36,619 bases of DNA, from NCBI GenBank assembly GCA_041740995.1, contig JBGSKY010000115.1, positions 1-36,619 on the forward strand, in the 5' to 3' direction. The position numbers were made by a program, and so were the translations under genes. Positions 1-8,975 of the stretch are shown piece by piece. The stretch's first letter is position 1, and every line of letters starts with the position of its first letter. The notes under the pieces are model-generated. The model was not told the origin of the DNA, searched no databases, and saw only the letters and a program-made list of their open reading frames with translations. Source of the DNA: JBGSKY01 sp041740995. Lineage in GTDB: Bacteria > Planctomycetota > Planctomycetia > Pirellulales > Pirellulaceae.

Positions 1-717
1 CTTCAATCACGGCGACAATTGCTGGACGAATTAAACAGTGGTCGTAGGCCATTGAGTGGTACAGACACAGCCTCGTTACGCGACCAACAAGACCTCGCGT
101 ACGGATTGCTCACATCGGGCAAGATGACCGAAGCGTTCGAGATCAATCGCGAATCGGATGCCACTCGCGAGCGTTACGGGCGCAACAAGTTTGGGCAATC
201 AATGTTGCTGTCGAAACGAATGATTGAAGCCGGAGTACCAGTCGTCCAGGCAACCATGGGTATCGTTCAAACTTGGGATACTCATGTCGACAACTGGGGC
301 AAGCTCAAGAACACGCTGCTGCCTCAATTGGATCAGGGGTTGGCTGCATTGACCGATGACTTGATCGCATCCGGTTTGATGGAAGAAACCTTGTTAATCG
401 TCATGGGCGAATTCGGTCGAACGCCAAAGGTCTCCACTTTGCCGGGCGAAACAATTCCAGGTCGTGATCACTGGGCTCATGCTTATTCCGGTCTGTTTGC
501 TGGTGCGGGAATTCAGGGCGGACAAGTACTCGGACAAACTGATTCTCAAGCTGCCTATCCAGTCACAAACTCTTGGTCACCGGCCGACATCTGCAGCACA
601 ATTTTCAACGCACTCGGTGTCGAATCAACTGCAACGATCAATGATCCGCTTAATCGACCGCATCATCTACTGAACGGAAACGTGATTTCGAATCTCTACA
701 CGGGAGCACCAGTATGA
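1..717 (+). CDS. DUF1501 family exported protein, C-terminal part (5' end outside window)
   Basis: The reading frame is open from base 1, so the gene starts upstream; 238 codons are visible. The visible part is the C-terminal half of a DUF1501 protein. It has the conserved segment around a TWDTHVDNW-like stretch, the GEFGRTP motif, a GRDHW motif and the closing NRPHHLLNG segment. DUF1501 proteins are Tat- or Sec-exported planctomycete proteins with a predicted sulfatase/alkaline-phosphatase-like fold; their biochemical role is unproven. The stop codon overlaps the ATG of the next gene (ATGA at 714-717), which implies translational coupling. The second DUF1501 protein is a clear paralogue, sharing the SDATRxRYGRN, WDTH, GEFGR and NRPH landmarks. 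Confidence 0.9.
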   Translation, partial: LQSRRQLLDELNSGRRPLSGTDTASLRDQQDLAYGLLTSGKMTEAFEINRESDATRERYGRNKFGQSMLLSKRMIEAGVPVVQATMGIVQTWDTHVDNWGKLKNTLLPQLDQGLAALTDDLIASGLMEETLLIVMGEFGRTPKVSTLPGETIPGRDHWAHAYSGLFAGAGIQGGQVLGQTDSQAAYPVTNSWSPADICSTIFNALGVESTATINDPLNRPHHLLNGNVISNLYTGAPV

Positions 718-2135
718 GCAAACGTTGTCGCGCTAGAAGCAGTGATCTAGGTTGCAAAGATTTTCGCAGATCATATCGCACAACTCGACGTCAAGTGTTG
801 CAAGCGGGTTCGATCGCTGCACTCGGGCTAGGCTTGGGCGACTTTCAAGCGAGACTCGCTATGGCGCAGGAAAGCGGTCTTGGCCTTCCACAAAAGCGAG
901 CAAAGGCGTGCATCTTTTTATTCATGTGGGGCGGACCAAGCCAGTTAGAGACCTTCGATATGAAGCCCGATGCTCCAGCAGAGGTGCGGGGCGATTTCAA
1001 GCCAATATCGACTAAGGTTCCAGGGATGCAAATTTGCGAACACTTTACCCAGCTTGCGTCACTAACCGACAAGTTGGCGATTATTCGTTCGCTCACTCAC
1101 GACGATCCGGCTCACCTTTCCAGCGGGCATGCGACGCTCACTGGCCAACTCGCCCCAGTGCTAAAAAGCGACGCCGATCCGCCCAGCGCGAAGGACTCGC
1201 CGCATCTCGGGTCGCTTATCTCGAAGATGCGTCCCAGCAAAGGTGGGCTCCCTTCGTTCGTTGCGATGCCTTGGAAAGCATTTCATCCGGCCGCTCCAGG
1301 AGGCGAAGCTCCCGGACAACATGGTGGTTGGTTGGGTTCCGCGTATGACGGCATGCTGCTAGGTGGCGACTTAAATGATCCCAACTGGCAACCGCAAGGT
1401 TTGTCTCTTCCAGCAGACATCGGTCTCGAACGCCTAGAATCTCGTATCGAGTTATTGAAGTCGCTTGATGAACAGCGTGCGAATCTCCATCGTTCCCTAG
1501 GGGCTTCGTCGTACGCCAACCATCAAGCGCGTGCGATGGAAATGATCGGAGCAGGAAACGTCCGTTCTGCATTTGATCTTTCTCAGGAAAGCGACGCTAC
1601 GCGTAAACGTTACGGCCGCAACATTCATGGTCAATGTGTGCTAATGGCTCGTCGATTGGTTGAACACGGCGTACCACTCATCTCCGTCAACTGGCATAAC
1701 GACGGAAAGAATTTTTGGGATACGCACGGGGACAATTTCAATCGACTCAAAAACGATTTGATTCCACCCGCCGACCGCGCGCTGTCTGCATTGTTAACTG
1801 ACCTGGATGAACGTGGCATGCTCGACGAGACGATCGTTGCTTGGGTTGGTGAGTTCGGACGCAAGCCGCAGATCAGTGCGAATAACGCCGGACGCGAGCA
1901 CTGGCCGTTCTGTTACAGCGGCATTATGGCTGGAGGCGGCATACGACCTGGAATGATCTACGGTGCCAGCGATAAACACGCTGCCTATCCCACCTCCGAT
2001 CCTGTCTCACCGCAAGATTTCGCAACCACGATTCTGCATGCGATGGGGCTTCCGACAGACGCCTCCTTGCTAGACCGTGAAAATCGCCCGCACCCGATTA
2101 CTTCCGGACGAATTTTACATGACTTGTTGATGTAA
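714..2135 (+). CDS. DUF1501 family Tat-exported protein
   Basis: This is a full-length 473-aa DUF1501 protein. The N-terminus carries a twin-arginine signal (TTRRQVLQAG followed by a hydrophobic stretch and an AMAQ-like cleavage region near residue 45), so folded export by Tat is likely. Family landmarks are FMWGGPSQLETFDMKP near residue 70, SDATRKRYGRN near residue 290, a WDTHGDNF segment, GEFGRKP and REHW. The start overlaps the stop of the upstream DUF1501 gene by four bases. The next gene, a DUF1549/DUF1553 protein, is a very common partner of DUF1501 in planctomycetes, and the two are thought to work together outside the cytoplasmic membrane. The substrate is unknown. Confidence 0.92.
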   Translation: MSKRCRARSSDLGCKDFRRSYRTTRRQVLQAGSIAALGLGLGDFQARLAMAQESGLGLPQKRAKACIFLFMWGGPSQLETFDMKPDAPAEVRGDFKPISTKVPGMQICEHFTQLASLTDKLAIIRSLTHDDPAHLSSGHATLTGQLAPVLKSDADPPSAKDSPHLGSLISKMRPSKGGLPSFVAMPWKAFHPAAPGGEAPGQHGGWLGSAYDGMLLGGDLNDPNWQPQGLSLPADIGLERLESRIELLKSLDEQRANLHRSLGASSYANHQARAMEMIGAGNVRSAFDLSQESDATRKRYGRNIHGQCVLMARRLVEHGVPLISVNWHNDGKNFWDTHGDNFNRLKNDLIPPADRALSALLTDLDERGMLDETIVAWVGEFGRKPQISANNAGREHWPFCYSGIMAGGGIRPGMIYGASDKHAAYPTSDPVSPQDFATTILHAMGLPTDASLLDRENRPHPITSGRILHDLLM

Positions 2136-2183
2136 TCTCCCACCAACATCAAACACTTGCCCCAAACCTATCGAACAGCATTT

Positions 2184-5100
2184 ATGCGACGTCTAACGAT
2201 TGCGTTTTCATTATCGAGTCTGATGTGTTTCATCGGTTCGAGCCAAGTCATAGCGCAGACGATCACTTCTCTTCAAAACCGTACCTGTACGCCGGGTACG
2301 ACTACGCAAATTACAATTCACGGCACAGACCTCGATGATTCACTGCGACTTTCGTCGCTCGACAATTCAATTGATGCAAAGATTGTTACCGTCGGACCAA
2401 CGCGGGCGATCCTTGAAGTCACGCTGCCCAAGGATACGTCGTTGGGCCCCCAAAGCCTCTGGTTGACCACGGCAACAGGTGCGATCAAGCAACACATTCT
2501 CTTGATCGATGACTTAGAGCCAGTGGTTGATAGCGGAAACAATCACTCAATCGAAACGGCTCAACCTCTAACTACACGTTCGAGCGTGGAAGGAGTGTGC
2601 GACGCGTCGACCAGCGATTTTTATCGCGTACACGCCGCAGCCGGCGAACGCATCGCAGTGGAAATCCAAACCCAATCGCTTCGTTCGCTAATGGATCCAG
2701 TTGTGCGACTGCTAAATGCAGACGGCGAAGCACTAATCACGATTGACGATAGTTCCGTCGGTCCCGATTGCCGATTTAGTTTTCAATTCACCGATGAGGG
2801 CGATTACTGGGTCGAAGTTCATGACAGTCGCAACGCGGCTGCGGGCTCACACTACCAGCTTCGAATCGGCGACTTTCCGATCGTCGATCAGTGCTTTCCG
2901 CTCGCTATCCGAGCTGGTGAAAAGTCACGCGTAGAGTTCACCGGGCCAGACGGAAACTTGGTGACGCCACGCGACATCGAACTCCCTGCCGCCTGCGAAG
3001 GAAGCGTCTATGTGGAAGCAAAACTATCCGACGGACAATCGTCCACATGGCTTCCGATTCATTGCAGTTCCTATCCGCAATTTATCGAGTCTTCATCAAC
3101 CGAAACTCTTACATTGCCAGTCGGAATCAGTGGTCGGTTCGAGCAAACTAGCGAAATCGATAGCTATCTCGTTCGTGGTACGAAAGGCCAAACAGTCCGA
3201 GTCGCTGCAAAGACCCGCAGTCTCGGCAGCCCAGCCGTCTTGCAGATGCAAATGTTTAATTCTGCTGGAGCCAAGATCGCCGAAACAAAGGTTACTGATG
3301 GAGACGAATGGAGCTTCGATACAACGTTTCCTGAAGATGGCGATTATCGACTAGAAGTAAGTGATCTACTTAAACGCGGTGGACCAGGATTTAGCTATTG
3401 GATCGAAATCGCACCTGCTGGAAGTTTTGCCGTTGCGTTCAAAGCCGATGCGAAGACCGCTCAAGAATTTAAGATTGAACCAACGCATGGAGCGTGCGAA
3501 TTGGATGTGGACATCTCGCGGTTCGGTTATGACGGTGCGATCGATCTCTCGCTTTCAAACGCAGAAGCTGGACTGAATATTATCAATCCGAGGATCCCCG
3601 CTCAGGCCGTAGCCGCCAGAGTCTACTTAACCGCGGCTCCAAATTGGAATCCATCCAGTTTCACCGTACTACAGCTTCTTGCGACTTCCGTCGACCATCC
3701 AGAGCAAAGTGTTCCAGTCAACAATCACGCATTGCGACGCCTCAAAGAACCATTTGTACTTGCCCCAATAAGTGAAGGGGAGCTCGCCATGTCTGCGGTC
3801 GCAACAACAGATTTGCCCTTCGCATTGCAACCGTCTTCGGTGGTGCAGTTTGCTCGCCCAGTTCGGTCTCACACAGCTTCACTAACACTGCAACGGCTGA
3901 ATCCGGAATTCAAAGGTGGCGTTGAAGTACTATCAAGCTCGCTACCAGCAGGTTGGAGTGTCAGTAGTGCAGCAGATAAGGAGACTTACAACGTAACATT
4001 GCTTCGAAACGACCAAGTTGCTGACGAACCAGCTCAATTGCCACTCAACATCTTTGGAGAGTTCGCTGGTCACGGGCGCATCGCGATGTTCGACGTTCCA
4101 GTACAGTGGATCGATCCGATTCGCGCCAGTATGAATTTTCGTGAACCGCTATTTCGCGGCGGCAGTGCTAAAGTTGAAGTACATATTCAGCGGGAGGGAA
4201 ATGATCCGCAGACTGCAATGATAACAATGGAAAATTTGCCGTCCGGCATCGCTGGACCAAAATCGCTTGCTATAGCAGCTGATCAAGAACTCATCGAATT
4301 CGAGTTGCAAATTGCTGCAGATGCCGCGCTGAATCCTGATACGACGATAGCGCTGAACATATCGAGTAAGTACGCAGGCCAAGACTTTACGGTTAGTTCG
4401 AATCAAACGATCCCGGTGTTGCTTGAGAGTCCCAAGCATCTCAGTGTTTATCCAAGCAAAGTTGTTTTGTCTGACCCGCAAGGTAGGCAACAATTGGTTG
4501 TTATGGGAAACAGCGAACAAGGTGCGTCGCGAGACTGGACACGCGACGCTCACATCGCATCATCGAATCCAGAAGTTGCCGAAATTCGCAATGGCGTAAT
4601 TGTTCCGATCAGTAATGGTCAATCAGAGGTTTTCGTCGAAGTGGGAAGTGCACGGGAAGTCGTTCCGATTTCTGTTTCGAATATGGGTACGTCGCGTAAG
4701 ATCGAATTCGAATCCGAAGTGTTGGTCGCTTTGTCGAAACAGGGTTGCAACTCAGGTGCTTGTCATGGCGCACCCAGTGGGAAAGGAAGTTTTCGATTGT
4801 CGCTTCGCGCCTTCGATATGCAACTCGATCAACTGACATTGATTCGCGAAGATTTTGGTCGGCGACTGAACCCGATAGAGCCCGAGCAGAGCCTGCTCTT
4901 GCTAAAACCCTTGATGAAAGTTTCGCATGGCGGCGGCAAGCAACTTCACAAGGATGATCCCGCTTACAAAATTCTGTCCGATTGGATTGCCGGTGGTGCG
5001 TCCGTCGATCCAGTCGAAACACCGAGAATCACAAAGCTGGAAGTCTATCCTTCCGAGAAGCAAATCCTAGCGGTCGCCGACGGTGGACAGCAGCTAGCAG

Positions 5101-6794
5101 TTACCGCGTATTTCGCCGATGGAAGAAAACGCGATGTGACGCATCTGGCTGCTTACGAAACGTCCGATACCTCTGTCGCAACAGTTGACGTAAACGGATT
5201 CGTGACACCGCACGCGCGAGGTGAAGTCGCGATACTCGTCCGCATGCTAGAACATATCGAAGCGGTTCCACTGATGTTCATCGCGAACCTGAAGGACTTT
5301 CGATGGGAATCGCCGACACCTGCGAATTACGTGGATGAGCTGGTGAATGCCAAATTGCAACAGTTGCAGTACTTGCCAGCCGAAGCGTGCTCTGATGAAG
5401 AGTTCCTGCGACGCTTGCATTTGGACTTGTTGGGAGTGCTACCCACAGTGGAACAAACGATCTCGTTTTTGGAAGAAACAGGCGACAGCAAACGTTCAAA
5501 GTTGATTGATGAACTCTTGCAGCGAGAAGAATATGCCAAGTTCTGGGCATTAAAGTGGGGCGACTTGCTGAAGATGACTAGCAAGCTTGTTGGCGATGAA
5601 GGTGTTTATAAATATCACCGCTGGGTCGAAAAATCATTGCACGACAATATGCCGTACGACGAATTTGCAAAACAGCTGCTGACCGGTTCTGGCAGTACTC
5701 TTGCGAACCCGCCAGCTAATTTCTATCGCACCTCTACAGACATGAACGAGTGCGTTGAAACAATCTCGCAGGTTTTCCTTGGGGCAAGACTTCAATGCGC
5801 TAAATGTCACAATCATCCTTTCGAACGTTGGACGCAAGACAACTACTACGGCCTAGGTGCGTTCTTTAACCGCGTTCAACGCCGCAAGACTGATCGCCCT
5901 GGCGAAATGTTCGTATACACCAACTACACTGGTAGCGAAGTGACCCAACCTCGAACTGGCAAAGTGATGGCACCATGGTTGCCGCAGGTTGGCAGTATCG
6001 AAGCCACGGATGACGTAGATAGGCGCATCGCTTTCGCCGATTGGTTGATCGACCCGAGTAATCCGTATTTCGCAAGAATTGAAGCAAATCGGATTTGGAG
6101 TCATCTTTTCAATCGAGGCATCGTTGATCCTGTCGACGACTTTCGCGATTCTAATCCGCCATCCATTGCACCGCTGCTAGATGCATTGGCGAACGATTTT
6201 GCCGAAAGCGGCTACGATCGCAAACAAATGCTTCGTGTAATCTTGAATAGCCGAACGTATCAAGCAAGCTACCAGACTAACGACTTCAACAAAGAAGATT
6301 TGAAATACTTTTCGCATCAAGAACCTCGATTGTTGGGAGCAGAGCAACTGTTGGACGCCATTAATCGCACGCTCGGAATCGAACAGCAATATGGAAGCCT
6401 GCCCGCTGGCACTCTAGCGACTCAATTGCCAGCACCCGATGTTGCAAAAGTTGAATTCTTAAAGGTCTTCGGTCAGCCAGAACGCAGCACCGTTTGCGCA
6501 TGCGAACGGGGCGATGATTCCAATCTCGGACTGGCTATCGAATTGTTCAATGGACCGATGGTTCATGAAAAACTGCTTAACGAAAACAATCGTTTCCGAA
6601 AAGCACTCGCGGCAGGTAAGAAAGTCGATCAAGTCGTTTGTGACATATATTTGGCGGCCGTTTGTCGATCACCTTCGGACATCGAATTGAAAACGGCGAT
6701 GGAATATTGCAGTAAGAATGCTGATCCAGTTGTAGGCATCGAAGATCTTTGCTGGGCATTGTTCAACTCTGACGAATTCTTGTTCCAGCACTGA
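2184..6794 (+). CDS. Large exported DUF1549/DUF1553 protein with PPC, Ig-like and haem-binding motifs
   Basis: The ATG at 2184 is preferred over the TTG at 2157 because it directly begins a Sec signal peptide (MRRLTIAFSLSSL..., cleavage near residue 25). The product is 1536 aa. Module order: an IPT/TIG-like N-terminus; two PPC-like beta domains (about residues 145-230 and 320-410); an Ig-like/BIG2 segment; a Planctomycete cytochrome-C-like stretch with CNSGACHG starting near residue 855; a second BIG2 (about 945-1020); DUF1549 (about 1049-1245) containing CAKCH from residue 1205; and DUF1553 (about 1278-1520). Two haem-type motifs suggest an extracytoplasmic redox or binding protein. It is 21-49 bp downstream of DUF1501, depending on start, and probably in the same operon. 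The function of this family is not experimentally established. Confidence 0.92.
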   Translation: MRRLTIAFSLSSLMCFIGSSQVIAQTITSLQNRTCTPGTTTQITIHGTDLDDSLRLSSLDNSIDAKIVTVGPTRAILEVTLPKDTSLGPQSLWLTTATGAIKQHILLIDDLEPVVDSGNNHSIETAQPLTTRSSVEGVCDASTSDFYRVHAAAGERIAVEIQTQSLRSLMDPVVRLLNADGEALITIDDSSVGPDCRFSFQFTDEGDYWVEVHDSRNAAAGSHYQLRIGDFPIVDQCFPLAIRAGEKSRVEFTGPDGNLVTPRDIELPAACEGSVYVEAKLSDGQSSTWLPIHCSSYPQFIESSSTETLTLPVGISGRFEQTSEIDSYLVRGTKGQTVRVAAKTRSLGSPAVLQMQMFNSAGAKIAETKVTDGDEWSFDTTFPEDGDYRLEVSDLLKRGGPGFSYWIEIAPAGSFAVAFKADAKTAQEFKIEPTHGACELDVDISRFGYDGAIDLSLSNAEAGLNIINPRIPAQAVAARVYLTAAPNWNPSSFTVLQLLATSVDHPEQSVPVNNHALRRLKEPFVLAPISEGELAMSAVATTDLPFALQPSSVVQFARPVRSHTASLTLQRLNPEFKGGVEVLSSSLPAGWSVSSAADKETYNVTLLRNDQVADEPAQLPLNIFGEFAGHGRIAMFDVPVQWIDPIRASMNFREPLFRGGSAKVEVHIQREGNDPQTAMITMENLPSGIAGPKSLAIAADQELIEFELQIAADAALNPDTTIALNISSKYAGQDFTVSSNQTIPVLLESPKHLSVYPSKVVLSDPQGRQQLVVMGNSEQGASRDWTRDAHIASSNPEVAEIRNGVIVPISNGQSEVFVEVGSAREVVPISVSNMGTSRKIEFESEVLVALSKQGCNSGACHGAPSGKGSFRLSLRAFDMQLDQLTLIREDFGRRLNPIEPEQSLLLLKPLMKVSHGGGKQLHKDDPAYKILSDWIAGGASVDPVETPRITKLEVYPSEKQILAVADGGQQLAVTAYFADGRKRDVTHLAAYETSDTSVATVDVNGFVTPHARGEVAILVRMLEHIEAVPLMFIANLKDFRWESPTPANYVDELVNAKLQQLQYLPAEACSDEEFLRRLHLDLLGVLPTVEQTISFLEETGDSKRSKLIDELLQREEYAKFWALKWGDLLKMTSKLVGDEGVYKYHRWVEKSLHDNMPYDEFAKQLLTGSGSTLANPPANFYRTSTDMNECVETISQVFLGARLQCAKCHNHPFERWTQDNYYGLGAFFNRVQRRKTDRPGEMFVYTNYTGSEVTQPRTGKVMAPWLPQVGSIEATDDVDRRIAFADWLIDPSNPYFARIEANRIWSHLFNRGIVDPVDDFRDSNPPSIAPLLDALANDFAESGYDRKQMLRVILNSRTYQASYQTNDFNKEDLKYFSHQEPRLLGAEQLLDAINRTLGIEQQYGSLPAGTLATQLPAPDVAKVEFLKVFGQPERSTVCACERGDDSNLGLAIELFNGPMVHEKLLNENNRFRKALAAGKKVDQVVCDIYLAAVCRSPSDIELKTAMEYCSKNADPVVGIEDLCWALFNSDEFLFQH

Positions 6795-6887
6795 TTGCAG
6801 GTCACTAATGGCATCGTTGTTGGTTCGGCTTCGCCCTTACCCCTCTCCTGTGCATCTACTTGGCATGATAGCTTTGAAAACGGAACT

Positions 6888-8234
6888 ATGAAAACTTTAT
6901 TCATGCTGGTTTTTAGTTGGCTGTTGCTTGGCGGTCATGCACGGGGAGAGGAAGCGAACCAAACCGCTGTTAGCTTTTCAAAGGATATTGCTCCAATACT
7001 GCTTGACAATTGTTTGGCCTGTCATGGCGCTAAGAAAGCGGAGGGTGGCTACCGTGTAGACACTTACGAAGAACTCGTCAAAGCGGGCGACTCCGGTGAA
7101 CTTCCGATTGCCGTATCCGATGAGCAGACCAGTGAACTATTGAGACGTCTCGTATGCGATGCATCGGAACGCATGCCTGCCGAGAGTGAACCGCTTCAAA
7201 CAGAGCAGATAGAGTTATTCAAAAAGTGGATTCTCGGTGGAGGTAAATTTGACGGAAGCAATGCCGGAGAATCTCTTTCGCTTGTTATTCCAGTGACCAA
7301 CTATGTCGATCCACCTGAAACCTACAAACAACCGATTCCAATCACTGCGACCGCTTTTTCGCCGGACGGAAAACTTTTGGTTACCAGTGGATATCACGAA
7401 CTAATAATTTGGAACCCGGAAGATGCGAGTCTCGTTCACCGAATCAAGAACTTAGGGCAGCGTGTTTTTTCTATCGCATTGTCGCCGGACGGAAAAACGA
7501 TAGCGGTGGGGTGTGGCGAACCTGGTCGAAGTGGCGAGGTTCGGCTGGTCGATTTTAACTCTGGTGAGATTAAAGGAGTCGTCGCTCGCACCAATGATAT
7601 CGTCTTGGATATCGCCTATCGTCCTGGGAGCAATCAATTAGCCGTCGCCTCTGCGGACGGCTCCATTCGCATTATCGATACTCTTACACTCGAAGAAATC
7701 CGAACCGTCGCTAGCCACGCAGATTGGGTTATGGATGTTTCTTGGAGTGACGACGGCACACGCTTGGCGTCTGCTAGCCGAGACAAGTCAGCTAAAATCT
7801 ATGACGAAAACTGCGAACTACTCTCGAGTTACACGGGACACGGTACAGCGGTGCGTGGCATCTCAATCCTTGCCGATAACAAGCAAGCCGTTTCAGTCGG
7901 CGGTGACAACAAGTTGCATCGCTGGGAAATTGATGGAGCAAAGAAAGTCAGCGAAGTTGGCATTGGTAGCGAAGGATTCAAGATCGTCCGCAACGAAAAC
8001 AACCTATTCATTCCGTGTGCTGACGCGCGAGTGCTCCGAATCGACTTGACCACCAACACTATCGCACAACAATACCAGGGACACAGCGACTGGGTATTAA
8101 CCGCATGCTACTTGCCAATCTCAGCCGCAAATGTCAACACAAACATGCTCGCCAGTGGCTCCTACAACGGAGAAATTCGCATCTGGAATGTTGCTGATGC
8201 ATCCTTAATACAGAGTTGGTTCGCCAAGCCTTAA
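6888..8234 (+). CDS. Exported cytochrome-c-like/WD40 beta-propeller protein
   Basis: The ATG at 6888 begins a signal peptide (MKTLFMLVFSWLLLGG, cleavage after an ARG/GEE region). The frame is open further upstream to 6795, but that stretch does not look like protein. The mature N-terminus has the planctomycete cytochrome-C module: FSKDIAPILLDNCLACHGAK, with CxxCH at about residues 42-46. About seven WD40-like blades follow (repeats of FSPDGKLLVTSG, LSPDGKTIAVG and SASRDKSAKIYD type), enough for one seven-bladed propeller, ending in EIRIWNVADASLIQSW. The total is 448 aa. It lies 93 bp after the DUF1549/DUF1553 gene, a usual planctomycete order. It is probably a periplasmic partner of the preceding proteins; the propeller would be a binding platform. 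Confidence 0.9.
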   Translation: MKTLFMLVFSWLLLGGHARGEEANQTAVSFSKDIAPILLDNCLACHGAKKAEGGYRVDTYEELVKAGDSGELPIAVSDEQTSELLRRLVCDASERMPAESEPLQTEQIELFKKWILGGGKFDGSNAGESLSLVIPVTNYVDPPETYKQPIPITATAFSPDGKLLVTSGYHELIIWNPEDASLVHRIKNLGQRVFSIALSPDGKTIAVGCGEPGRSGEVRLVDFNSGEIKGVVARTNDIVLDIAYRPGSNQLAVASADGSIRIIDTLTLEEIRTVASHADWVMDVSWSDDGTRLASASRDKSAKIYDENCELLSSYTGHGTAVRGISILADNKQAVSVGGDNKLHRWEIDGAKKVSEVGIGSEGFKIVRNENNLFIPCADARVLRIDLTTNTIAQQYQGHSDWVLTACYLPISAANVNTNMLASGSYNGEIRIWNVADASLIQSWFAKP

Positions 8235-8975
8235 GCAATTGAACACGACCGTCGAGAATAACTTTTTACATCGGTAATAAGATTCGGATGGCGGCACTCC
8301 AGCGAAAGATGAGCGACGAGACTTCCCGTACAAACCCTGAAATTCAACCTTTTCTGAGAGGGCGGTTTGGACTCCGTGTGTTGAATCGGTTTCGTAGCAA
8401 CACACGGTTGACCACGCCTTTCATGAAATTCGTAAATCACTGCTAAATCAAATTTTCCAAAGAAGAGAGTTCGCTCCGATGTTCCCATAACAGGGTCAGC
8501 GCGGGGAGGATGCAATCTCTGCTTGAAGTTTTCAGTCCGCAAGAAAAATAGTGAAAAACCGAGTGAACCAAGCGATGCAACGAAGTCGTTGAGCGTGTTC
8601 ATGATTCAAACGCCGCTAACAGGTCAGAGGTACTTCCAATCGATAGCCAACGATCAACAATCGCAGTCTGCCAAATAATATCTGTGCGAACCTTTCGTGT
8701 TAACTCGATCGTTCGACGATTTAAATTAGCTTGTAAGCGGAACGAGTTCGAGAAAAGGTTTCGAACTCATCTAAGTTCTTTTTCTTCTATGTTATACAGT
8801 GAGTCGCAAAAGAGAGTATGGTTTCGACGTGGGTTGACGCCAGCCAGATTCGAATCTTAGGATCCTCATTCCCACAGCAAGGCAATGCAATGCCAGCTAC
8901 AATCTTGCTAAACGAGTTGCGTCTCAGGCTAATAGCTAACGCATCGTCCCTCCCCTTATGGCACTGTTAAATTAA
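8235..8975. other. 741-bp stretch without a convincing gene
   Basis: Short open frames exist on the minus strand (up to 123 codons, 8231-8602), but they lack a ribosome binding site, a signal peptide or any recognisable motif. The only structure seen is the hairpin at 8744-8768 followed by a pyrimidine-rich run. The end of this stretch must hold the promoter of the DUF1592 gene, but no strong -35/-10 pair was identified. Confidence 0.5.
8744..8768 (+). terminator. Putative hairpin terminator
   Basis: A perfect 8-bp inverted repeat, GAGTTCGA / TCGAACTC, has a 9-nt loop. It is followed about 10 nt later by a T-rich run (TTCTTTTTCTTCT). This could end the transcript of the upstream WD40 gene, although it lies about 510 bp after its stop codon. 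The T run is not directly attached to the stem, so efficiency is uncertain. Confidence 0.35.

Noticed and set aside
6861..6880. TTGGCATGATAG as a sigma-54 element upstream of the WD40 gene
   Set aside because: The -12 GC is absent at the required spacing.
8231..8602. 123-codon minus-strand frame after the WD40 gene
   Set aside because: There is no ribosome binding site, signal peptide or known motif. It could be a real small gene, but the sequence alone does not support it.
8826..8870. TTGACG as a -35 box before the DUF1592 gene
   Set aside because: No acceptable -10 hexamer follows at 16-18 bp.
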